Shown: positions 13,001-24,354 of the stretch, piece by piece
Position numbering within the stretch: the stretch's first letter is position 1
Layout: every line of letters begins with the position of its first letter
From: Branchiostoma floridae
Taxonomy: Eukaryota > Chordata > Leptocardii > Amphioxiformes > Branchiostomatidae
Assembly (NCBI RefSeq): GCF_000003815.2
Contig: NC_049981.1
Coordinates: 26,237,670 to 26,301,669, forward strand
Reading direction: 5' to 3'
Length of the DNA stretch: 64,000 nucleotides
Program-made: the position numbers and the translations under genes
The notes under the pieces: generated by a model
Told to the model about the DNA's origin: nothing
Seen by the model: only the letters and a program-made list of their open reading frames with translations
The model's database searches: none

Positions 13001-16000
13001 TATAAGTCGACGCATACCTAGCAGACTACTTGACGAATACCTATTGCATACTGTTTCTACTAACTCTGTGTGCGCTCTACTAACTAATACGCACAGCTCG
13101 CTTGTGTCATTAGAAGTCCCCCTATTGACCTGTAATTCAACAATATCATTGAATCTTCTCACAATGGCAAGGATTGAAAAGGCAGATAACGAAATTCCCC
13201 TGGAAGCCGTGAGAAAATTGATCAGGCGCAATCTAAATTGTGCTGTAATTATTTGCGGCCATGCTTTCAATCCAATAGGAAATCGCTATTATGTTTGACA
13301 GGGACAGTCCTCGTTCACAGCTTGGCGCTGTCCTTACTAATAGAGAAGCACCTGATTGACACAGTTTGGATCCGGCGTGCTGAGCAGGCAAACAGAAAAA
13401 AATGTACTTGGCACTCCATGACCATTGGAATTGTTAAAAGCAGAATAAAGGTTAAAACTGTGAAAATTACGATGAGAGAATGAGCAATCCTCGAAAATCG
13501 TAATTGTAATGTTAACGAACTACACAACCTTTCCTATCTATCATCAACGTTGTGCAAACATATGTCGAGTTGTTTTAAAACATGCCACTACTGCCATCGC
13601 TGCCATCACCGCTCATCTATAATTCTTGAGGGACCAACATTAGCCGTTACGTTCCAAGCTTAAGAAGAAAAAATCGACAAAACACACTAATGAGCGAGCA
13701 TGTACTAGCTATCTGTGCCAGCCTTCCTTGTCAACTACAGGTAAGGTCATCTACACAAATGATACAGTTAATCTTGAGTCAAAGTGAGAGCAAAAAATCC
13801 TGATGAAAACCAGGTTCTGTAAGTTGCGCTTGATAAAATCCAGCCGGCGGCGACCTCGCGAATCTAAAGCCAAGAAAAAGTTACGAATAATTTTCTTAAC
13901 TTAAGCTGCTTGATATGAACATAAGAAAAGACGAACGTTTATAATTGAATTGCTAAGGTAAGTTAAGTAGATGATTTATGTATTTTTTTAGGTATATTTA
14001 TTGATAACGTAAACTTTTCCCCTGTTCAATATGTCAAATTTACATGTATGAACTTCGTCGTTGAATGTCAAATGTATTTGAATGGTATAATTCACAGTAT
14101 ACTGCTATGTTTCAAATCGTCTATAGGTATGCAAAAATGCACGCAGGCGTGATAGAGCGTTTTCTTTATTATTCAAGGCACAACGTCCAACAGGAGCAAG
14201 GAATATGAATCTCTTCCATTTGATATCTCTTCGAGTATCGGCGCTATAAATTGGACGTATAACAAGTAACACAGCGAGTGGTCGGATATCCACATATAAA
14301 AGAAAATGTATTGCAATTTTACGCGCTCGGGCATTAATTAGTAGTTGTTATTGGTTGCCATACATTGTACCATGTGCGATTGTTGAGCAATATTGTCATT
14401 CATTTTACTCCCGACATGATTGGATCAAAATCTGTTTGCTATAAGACAGTGTTAAAATGCCTTTTCACGACCGAACCATATTGATGGAATGCCTAACTTC
14501 ATTAGGAAGTAGAATTTGGTGTGTGCGTACTGCTGTTGATAGCAAGTGAAAAAAACAGCCATCCATTGCGAATTAACTTCACGTTTCTCGTCTGTATGAA
14601 TTCGCACAAATAATGGTCTTATTGGTATGTGTGGCAAATTGGCAGTTTCAAGCAAGCTCAATATTCAATTATGTCCTAAACATATTGCTATGTGTGCATA
14701 GACCAAGATGCTATCTTCAACTAAATTTAGTATGTACATTTGTGTCACGTTCGACCTTTTTCCAATTACAAGACGCCTCTTGATTGGCAAGCCGAAGCAC
14801 CTACTTCAAGAGGGAGTCCGTTTTAACCCTTCATATTGCAAGCTCACCAAGAGCTGCACTGTGGTAGCCAATGAGATTTACAAGTACGCATTACACACAG
14901 AAAGTTGCTTTACCGAAAACCATGGCAGGTGCATGAGTGGGAAAAGTTGAATTCGTTAAGGGCGTCTGACGCGCGTGCACAGGCAAGACGTACAGGCGTA
15001 CAGGTTTCGTGAAAAAAGTTTCAGAACAATAATGCCGTATATAACGTTATGTATGTGGCGAACCGAAGTCAGTGCTAAATGCTAAAACATAAGAACGCCG
15101 ATTCCATTATTATTCGACTATAGCCCTCAGATTCAAGGCATCAAGTATCTATCATGTTCAATACTAGCATATGAGGACATACCCTCTTTGTATTCTTTGG
15201 CCCTACCACATGTATCGGAATATACCAAGTAATATATTCATGCTTATGTTATACAATGTACTGTTTCATATATGTTGCGTGTTGAAAGCAGCACACACGT
15301 GTCGAAAAAGAAAGTGTATCCCGCTACGGTTCCTGATCAAAAGAATATTCAATAAAGATGTACCTACACACTACCGATACAATATAGGGATATGATACAA
15401 AAACACCATTAGAAAGTAATAAAAACAAGCTTGATATTGGTCACATATCTTGAGATTGAAAAAAATACTGTGACATGACGTTTGCTGCAAGAAAGAGTTA
15501 CGCCTTTTTTGCATCTATGTTATAAATCTATGTTGTTGTTACTCTCACTCAGATTATGGTTTCCTATATGCAGATCTGCAGACCTCATGCACATTATACA
15601 CGCGTACATAAATTTTTCAGGCGATGTACTTGTGGATATTGCTGGCTATGTCGCCGGCATGGAAGCTGTCGCCACATATTCCAGTGGTTGCATGAGAAAT
15701 ACAAGTGTATGAGGTAAACAGCTGAACAGCGCAATGAAAAGACAAGAAATCGAAGATTTCATACCTCCGTGAAATATTTGCAGTTATCTAATCAGAATAT
15801 CTAATCAGGGCTTGTAGCAGACCACTGATTTTTCTCACAAACTCTGAGGATGCCTGGAAAATGGAAGAAATGCCATCATATAAAGTCTTGACATGATTTT
15901 GTTGAATGTTTGAGATAGCTCTTGCTGTTGCATCTGTTAACGTTGTCGTTTATTTGCGTACACAAAGATAGATATTGGATACAACATTGTTATTAGTAAA

Positions 16001-17291
16001 TGCAATGCAAGTGTCTTCAGTACCTAGTTCTTCAATGTTGAAGGGGCAATGAAGTCTCGACCAGCAGTGTTGCTCATGGGATACTTATACGATACCACAG
16101 GGAAGTTGTTGACCCACCAACCTTCAACTGACCTTTTTCATGAATATGTTAACTTAATAGCTTTTGAAAGCTTCCATTCCCCGATTTACTTTCCTGAATG
16201 ACATCTTGAGGCTTTGAGAATGCTTCTCCTTCATCTTTTTAGATGTTTTAATAGCGTTATATTTCACGAAATGCCATTATCAGCCCTCGAGAAGACTAGG
16301 TGAGATAAACAAGCGCAGAGTATTGATGAGAACGACCCCTCTCAACTAGGGTAAATGGTGTGGCATATATGGTTACTCAACAAGGTGGAACAGATGCCTT
16401 TGATTTGTGTAAGTGCCGTAAGATGAGAGTGCACTGCTGACACACGTTTTTCCACATGTGTTATTTGCGCAAAGCAGAAAATTCCATACCCTTACTTCAG
16501 TTTTGCCAATCATGAATCCATTAACTTGATTGGTGTCCCCTTTCTTAGGGCCCACCGGCCGGGATGGAAGCCTGTGTCTATACGTATACAGACAAAGAGA
16601 TAATCATTGGGGAAATACGAATCAGGATATCATTGTTTGGTCTATCAATTTGTTCACAGTAGGATCTAAATCAGTAGGTTTATATAAAGAGAAGCCTACT
16701 ATTAACTTTTTTTTTCACAACGCATGCACAAACTCCAAACTACTGTCGTGCAAACTAGCTAGTGAACAACAAAGAACCACCTTCGTGCGTAGCTGGTTAC
16801 TACTTTCATGCGTATATTAAGGGAAAGCGTCGGCGTGATGGTAATTTAATACGTAATACTTGTTACTCCTTTGCACAGTTGCTTTAATGCTTGCATTTGA
16901 AAGGCGGAGAGCTTAACATCAAGAACATGGGCAACAGTGAAATCAACTTATTCTATATATGGAATAGAGGCTTGGTGTCCTGACTATGAGGTCTTAGGAG
17001 ATTTGCATGGTCGTGGGAACGGAATATCCTGGCGTTTCCCGCAGTCCTTCCACTGGCCAGGCCTCTGGAAGTTAACACCTCTACGCCAGGAGAATTGTCA
17101 GCATACTAGTCCTGTTAATGTATGCATTATGTTAACGTGAACCAATTTTAAGGCTAAGAACTGTTACCACGGTGTTGGAGGCTGCAATAACAGGTTTCCG
17201 TGGTGACAGAGAATCCGGAACTACTGGTGACTCCGGGAAACGGAACCGTTTAAGAGGTGAATGGCCACTGGCTGTCCGGAGGGGGTGGGGC
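10051..17291. other. Non-coding stretch, no gene seen (interrupted by the 12450-12598 gap)
   Basis: The longest frames (108-111 codons at 10250-10576 and 11361-11696) have no domain or splice context that would support a gene. Unrecognised small exons cannot be excluded. Confidence 0.55.
12450..12598. other. Assembly gap (N run)
   Basis: 149 N. Confidence 1.
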
Positions 17292-17377
<86 letters not shown>

Positions 17378-17381
17378 TGTG

Positions 17382-17462
<81 letters not shown>
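17292..17462. repeat. Composite (GT)n / (GTGC)n microsatellite, ~170 bp
   Basis: Alternating purine-pyrimidine dinucleotides run in blocks of GT and of GTGC. It lies about 780 bases before the receptor A start. All frames through it are low-complexity artefacts. Confidence 0.95.
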
Positions 17463-17464
<2 letters not shown>

Positions 17465-18138
17465 TCAGCGGATTGTGTAACACAGTCTTGTGGGAACCGT
17501 ACGTAGGAGCAAGTATTGATCCCAAGCGTAGCTCTCTATGTTAATGTTACAGGTAGTTGTAATGTCAAATCCATGACTACACATGAGCAATACACCATAG
17601 AACTGTTGCAGAGCAAGAGACCGAGCCACCGGAATGGATACCAAACAATGAACAACCAGCCACGATGAGCCAATCTGGAAATGCTCTTGTCATCGGTAGC
17701 GCGAGTCTGCATTTCCCGTAATCCTTCGCATTCTGGGGCCTACAGCCTATGGTTAGGCTCTACCAGGTTCCAAGGATCGTAGGTCAAATAGAAGACATTG
17801 GAAAAAAAGATGTCGGTCGAGTGATGACTCCTACGGCCAGCCTTCTCCGCTGTCACATTATTCCCTCTATTTGTCCAGTTACTACTACTAGTACTAGGTA
17901 TTTCATCAACGATCAGCGGAGCCTGGTAGAGGCTACACTATGGTACCCTTCGTTTGGATCTCGCTCTGGTGCCTTCGAATTCGGTGCCCGTTTTCGGCAC
18001 CCTGTTTTCGGTTGAAGTTCTTCTATCCTCCGCCCACAGATGAACACTCCGAGTCTATGGTCTAAACTAATAACCAGCTCGGATCCTAATGTGACATATG
18101 AAGTACATATTAATGTCTTCATTTATTTTCCTCTACAG

Positions 18139-18241
18139 GTTCCACCACCCACACAGGAAACGGGCCGTGTGCATCCGGGACCACTTAAGTTATATCTATA
18201 GACAAAAATATCGTAGAATACTCCATCTGTAGGACACCAAC
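18139..18241 (+). other. Putative 5' UTR segment of receptor A, preceded by a splice acceptor
   Basis: A pyrimidine-rich tract ending in CTCTACAG closes at 18138, about 100 bases before the receptor A start codon, and no ATG lies between. This has the form of a 3' splice site, so the coding exon may begin at 18139 and an untranslated first exon may lie upstream. The transcription start itself cannot be seen. Confidence 0.4.
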
Positions 18242-20968
18242 ATGGATTTCAATGACAGCATTACTAATATCACAAACAACATCACCGACTACAGCGCTGG
18301 GCTGATGGACTATATGTTAAAACAGACAGTGCCGGTAATAACGGTACTGGGAATATCGTACTTCCTGACGTTTGCTTCAAGTATCATTGGAAACATCCTG
18401 GTCATCTTAGTTGTTCTGAAAATACCGAGAATGCGAACCGTGACCAACTACTTCATCTTGAACCTGGCAGTGAGCGACATCCTTGTGGCCGTTCTCTGCA
18501 TGCCGTTCACCTTAGTGGACAACATAATACGCGGTAAAGTTGCATTAATTATTGTTATATGTTACATCTATTCAAGATCGTAAGGCCTTCAGATACTTAG
18601 AGTTGCACTAACTGAATTTTTTGCCTGTTCATCTTAGAAAGTTGAAAGGTTTTACCTATAAGAGAAGCAATGAGAGGGAAGTTAGGTCCATAAAAATCTA
18701 AGAAAGGTGTAGGAAAAAAGATTTATCTGTCAGCATGGAACTCACCCATGAGGTGTGAAAAAGGAAAGGATGATTTCCTTTTGTGATAAAGTGGCAAAAC
18801 ATGTCCTTGCTGACGAAGTCCAGAGTGCTAATACATGTGAGAGGAGCTTAGTGGAGCACAGCTGTGGATATAGCCGTAGAGTAAAGCTAGGCCTGCCAAA
18901 TTGATAGTTTGGGCTTGATGTACCTTGAATACGTTTTGGTTTGGTATGAGACACTCTTTTAAGTTCCAGTCACTAATATACACATTATCCTACGATCATA
19001 GTAGTTCAAAACCCACGTAAAAAGACATGACTCAGTACAATGAACCACAAAACGTACACGTGCTGCACAACACGATCATATAAAACGCAACACAGCAGAA
19101 CATTAGTCATATTTGTGATTCACTCAATGTTTCTCAAGGAGCTCAAGTAACTTGCGAACATCTAAAATCATTGTGAATGTGTAGTGCAGTACAAAGACTT
19201 ATTGATTTTTTCACAGGGTGGATATTTGGAGATGTTATGTGTAAGCTGTCTCCGGCTGTTCAAGTTGTGTCCGTGTCGGCGTCGCTATTCACGCTTGTCG
19301 GCATCGCTTTTGACAGGTAAGCAATGTGGGGGCAATGGTCCGTCTACTATGGTGGCATAACGCATGGTCGGCTCCTATAACCACCAAAGAAACTACTAAG
19401 CGAGCTAAGTAACGTCATTTGACTATATGATAATCCTCGTAAAATAGTTACTCAACTTATTCTGATTTAGTTCAACGCCTACTTGACAGTCGATTTCACT
19501 TATTTCTGAACAATTTTCGCACTAGAGAATCCCATTGTCTTATACCTCACTGACTTAGAATCAAGAACAACGTGCACGACATGTCATCCAATTTACCCTA
19601 AGATTAGAAATACTACATGTGTGACTGCAGATGTACATGAGCGATTGACGGCGATCACGCTGCAACCTTGCTGCGACATAGATTGGATTTTTTAACCATA
19701 GAATTCATAATTTGAATACCATGCCACATATCGCATGTTAAAGTATGACTAAAACGACAACGAAAGATACAAGACGTAAAATTACAACATTGATAACATT
19801 TTTAGCGCTCTGACAAATTACACTGTCGTGGGGCGGTCGTAGTGAAATCGTCTCCCTATGTGAATGGAAAAGTAACAGCTGCTTTGAATGTCGTTGTGTA
19901 ACCAGGTTCTTCGCCATCGTTCATCCGACGAAACAAGCGATCAACATTCGCAGCACGCTGTACATCATCATCACAGTGTGGGCCTCAGCTATCTGCGTCA
20001 TGATACCGCAGGTATTCCGTCGTATATTGATTACCTGGTATCGGCACAGTATTATGTATGAGAAATGTCGACTCTTGCGGCGTCGTGGGAAGTGCTCATA
20101 TTTTAAGATGTAGTCACGACACAACAAAGTCGCATCTATATTCTGTGCAGCTAATCACATATACATTAAGTACAGTCTGTTGATTCAAATCACGTTATAG
20201 AAAAGAAATATAAAAAAAAAACAGTGACTTTGTTTAAATGTTTTGATCGGACAGATACAAACTTGGTTAAGAAAGTACAAAAATTGTATTGGAGAGAATA
20301 TGTCTTTTCAATTCTCGGTTAACAAAACTCAATAGATAAAGGTGTCTTTTCAGGTCCTCCTCATAGAGGAACGCGCATACATCTACGAGGGAATTGTCGT
20401 CATGCACGTATGCGAGGAGACCGACAAGATGTGGCGAAAGGTCTACACCCTAGTACTGTTCGTCATCTGCTACATCGGACCACTGACCATCATCATGTAC
20501 CTGTACGCCCGGATAGGCCACAAGGTTTGGTTCAAACCCTCTCCAGGAGGCGGCAAGGCATCAGTGGAGGCGAGGATGAATGAGATGAAGAAGAAGAAGC
20601 GGGTTATAAAAATGCTGTTGGCTGTAGTTGTTGTGTTTACGCTGTGTTGGCTGCCCTTACATTCCATCACGCTTCTTAACGACTACGGCCGTTTGAATCC
20701 CAACCAGCTCGATCTTGTTTACATTTACATCTACCCTATTGCCCATTGGCTGATATATCTAAATAGCTGCGTCAACCCTGTGATATATGGGTACTTCAAC
20801 CGGAATTTCCGTGCAGGCTTTAAATCCCTGGTGCTAGGAAAGTCCGAGGGGCCCTTGGGAGATAATGTGATGACCCCAAATCATGCAGCTAATGGGGAGC
20901 AGACAACAAAACACATGCGCATGGTCGTGATTGGCTCCTCACGAAATATCAACCACACCGAGGTGTAG
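18242..20968 (+). CDS. RFamide / neuropeptide FF receptor-like GPCR (receptor A), 4 coding exons
   Basis: Class A seven-helix receptor of the plasma membrane, predicted to sense an RFamide-type neuropeptide. Coding exons are 18242-18533, 19217-19316, 19906-20011 and 20354-20968 (stop included). All introns are GT-AG, with phases 1, 2 and 0, and the joined frame gives 370 aa. The start has A at -3 and G at +4. The N-terminus has N-glycosylation sequons at N4, N9 and N13. Landmarks: GN at 50-51 (TM1), LAVSD at 75-79 (TM2), C106 and C186 (the expected disulfide), DRF at 130-132, W156 (TM4), P209 (TM5), CWLP at 264-267 (TM6), NPVIY at 307-311 (TM7). The TM7 block YPIAHWL...NPVIYGYFN and the TM2 block [14 protein letters not shown] are typical of NPFF receptors. 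Pocket residues T90, Q113, D276 and H297 fit an amidated peptide. The protein ends in T-E-V, a class I PDZ-ligand pattern. The family call is strong; the exact orthologue and ligand are inference. QRFP or SIFamide-type receptors are the main alternatives. Confidence 0.9.
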
Positions 20969-21248
20969 ACTCTAGTTGGTATAAATTGGAGAAAATTCCT
21001 GACGGCAACTCTTTATAGAGAAAGAGCGCTGACGGAAAACCTTTCAGAAATGAAACGGTAAAGGTTAAATGACCAAATGCAATGCGTCGTACTGATTTAA
21101 GCCCCTTTGTGATATATTTAAAATCTAAAAAAATATCGAGAATAATGTTACACTTTATTACATAGTTTGCAATGTCAGCGTGAAATCAGAGCTACAAGAA
21201 TTTAACAAAAGCGACCCCCTCTGTACGAAATTTATACCAAATCTAGAA

Positions 21249-21254
21249 AATAAA
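21249..21254 (+). promoter_or_regulatory. Candidate polyadenylation signal for receptor A
   Basis: AATAAA lies 281 bases after the receptor A stop codon. A second AATAAA sits at 21809-21814. Either would give a plausible 3' UTR. Hexamers of this kind also occur by chance in AT-rich DNA. Confidence 0.3.
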
Positions 21255-23194
21255 AGAACGAAAAGAGGCTACGAATTCGATTGAAATGAAATAACTCGAA
21301 ACGACCATTCCGCTTTTGAATGGGGTTTCTCTTTATAATTTGGCCAGTGTAAATAATACTAGACGTTTCTGTGTTATGTACTAGTATTTGCAGGCCTTGA
21401 CTGCAAAAAGCTGAAGTGATGTACCCTTGTTAAGTTGATAGAAAGACAACTAGCTGTTATAGGGAATGTAATGAAAATGCAGTTATGTATGTTGAAGAAA
21501 ATGCCTGTACACATTTGAAATGTTGAATTTTATAATGAGTTCATGGTTAGCATTCCAAGCAAAATAGAGATGTTATTGTATTCTACAATACCAAATCGTG
21601 TAAGTGGTCAATATATAACCATTATACCATTATAGTTTAAATGATCGAATTTGTTTAGAGACAAATTGGCCTTAGCCTGACTAAATAGCGCTCCTAGCGG
21701 CCAATTTATTAACTCCAGCCAGCGAGACATTGTGTATTAAAACACAGGCTAAGATTTTCCTTAGGATATCTGAACATTGCTTAGGTGCTAAAGTTTCTAT
21801 TGTGTTGTAATAAAAGTATGGGCAGGATTTCAGAACCAATGTAAGGATAAGCTACCATGTCTATAGTGAAATACAACAGCTTGTAGAAATAATCTCCGTA
21901 GAGCTTTTTCCGTGACAAGATTCAATAGAATATCCCGTAAACATTGGTTTCAACCTTTGTGATGAAGTTGCCATACGATCTTTCTGGTAGACGATATCCG
22001 TATGTTCCGATAGATGCTACACGAGCACTGTCAGGTATTTGTCATTCAATCAGTGGTACTTGAATGTCTTGTTAATAGTGCTGTTCATTTCATTGTAAAA
22101 CGTATAGTTTTGTCGATTGAAATATCTTGTCTAAGGCATGTAAACGACCTTGAAAGGACGAGCGCAATATGATGAAGATGATGACAATATGGAGAAGCTC
22201 TGCTTTTTCCAACACAATGAGAATGTACTCTCTAAATGTTTGACTAGACTTCTCAACTAATTCGTGATCAGGATATAGTAGGATAACGTGTTGGAAAAAA
22301 ATGACAGATGAACATATATATGACGGCCAGCATTTTTAACGATGTTATGAGCGTTACACCATTGATCACCATTATACCCAATGTTCACTTGTCATGATAG
22401 ATACCATAAAGTGATAAACACAAAAACGGAAGAAATACGCCGTTGTCTGAATGCTATAGACTACACTATCGACGTAAACTGAAATCTGACGTAAATATGG
22501 ACAGTAAAAAGTCACAGTTTCACTCGTATACAATTGTACAAGAATAGCTTACATGATGTATAAAGAGCTTTATTAGCTATTTCGTATCAGAACGTTGCAA
22601 AAAAGTGTCTTTATCACTACCAATATCATCAACCGACTGGTACTAGTGGCAATGATCGGAGGTAGCGGTGAAGATGACATGCTAAGATAGTGAGTTCTGT
22701 CTATCGTGGTGATTAACGACATGTTGTGTACGGAAATTGTGGACATGTGTGTTCTAATATCTCATGGGAATAAAATGTGGAATGGGAAAAAATGCTGTTG
22801 CTCTCGCCGTTTCTTTGCAGAAAAAGATAGAAATCATAACGCTGCGATTTTGAGTGTGATTGTTGTAGCATAAAGTAACATACGAGTACATGTATAGTAA
22901 GTAACGTCTAATATGCTTAAGCAATGGCAATGAAGATCATGCATATCGTGTAAATTGGAATGTACCAACGTGAAACTCACGGTTAATGGACTCTTGCCAA
23001 CATATGCCAACACAAGCCAGAGAGTCTCTAGCACGTAACCTGTGTTCAATAACGTTGTTGTCATACAGCCAGGATAACATTGACTAGAACATCGACTATC
23101 AAGATATCCTGGTAATCCGTAGATGAAGGTAAGATGTCCAGCTGTAATACGATACGCCCAATAGCAACTACTCCAGCAACAGGATATCATGGTA

Positions 23195-23295
23195 TTTGGA
23201 AACGGTCAGACGTTTCAGTCAGAATCCACTACCTTTCGTCAGTGAGACTAAAATTTAAATAGTCGATCTGGCTCAAACGTCTGACCGTTTCCAAA
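23195..23295. repeat. Short hairpin element with 21-bp perfect inverted ends
   Basis: TTTGGAAACGGTCAGACGTT opens the segment and its exact complement closes it about 100 bases later. This has the shape of a tiny MITE. Its middle holds no coding signal. Confidence 0.75.
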
Positions 23296-24273
23296 GTCAT
23301 ATCGAGATACAGATGAGTAATTGCCATTTGGTGCATCCTGCTATTATAAAGTGAAATGATTTAGGCTACTTGTTTTTCAATCTTTCCAATCTTTCTTGCG
23401 GAAAGTGAAAGTGAAGTCAGAATAATCAATGAGTTTCTACTTATCTTCTTCTAATTCTACCTCGGTGCAACAGCGCCACAAACATGTAGCTCTTAACATC
23501 AATACTGCATGCAGCCATTGAATTATTTCAATCAAAACGCGTTCGCCCTCTTTTGACGCGAAACTCATATGTAGAACTATATTGCACGACAATTGCACAT
23601 GGTACAATGTATGGCACCAACTAATGCACAATGTACAAAATAAATGTATACATGTGAGCTTTAGATATATACAATCTGTCTGCAGTATCGAGTCCCTCGA
23701 AATCTGTTGTACTTGATTGGAGAAATATTACGTACAACAGCATATCTGGAACATTCCATTATTAAGTGAAATTCATCTTCCATATGCTGTTTTGATATTC
23801 AATTTATGGTTGCTGATTCTTATCTGAGTTATAGCTTTGTGAATTTCAAAGTTATTTATATCATAAGGTATGTTTCTTGTGATATAATATAGCTAACATA
23901 AGTTAAGTAAGTCAATATAGCTATGTGAGTTCTTGTTATTATGGGTCATACTGAAATACATCTTCTGTATATCAAATGATTCCACCAATCATCATCTGAA
24001 CAATCAAAATGAAATGAATAACGTTAAGTCCAAAAAAAATTGCAGTATTGTATTGGGCCGTTAGAGGGATCTCCTGACCAACGATGTAACAATTACAACA
24101 AAACCAGCTTTGGATTCGATGCGAAAAAAACACCAACTGCTGAATTTACACGTGCCCAACACATGACTGGTCTCACCACTGTTGTTGTCATGGATTTAGT
24201 AGGTCTTTTTGTCTACATTCTACATTTTACATCCAGAATGAAATCTCCACGCGTTGCTCTGTAAATTCCAGGT

Positions 24274-24354
24274 TAAGTCCAGGTTACACATAGCCGATCA
24301 TTGCTCGTGCCGATAATAAGGTCGTGTAATAAGGCTGTGTGTAACCTGGGCTTA
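24274..24354. repeat. 81-bp inverted-repeat (mini-MITE-like) element
   Basis: The ends TTAAGTCCAGGTTACACA and TGTGTAACCTGGGCTTA are imperfect inverted repeats of about 20 bases. Nothing else is recognisable. Confidence 0.6.

Noticed and set aside
17172-17544. Cysteine-valine and threonine-histidine rich frames
   Set aside because: Translation of the GT/GTGC microsatellite.
18242-18583. Receptor A exon 1 read as a 113-aa protein
   Set aside because: The last residues come from reading into intron 1. The GT donor at 18534 and matching exon 2 frame continue TM2-TM3 correctly.
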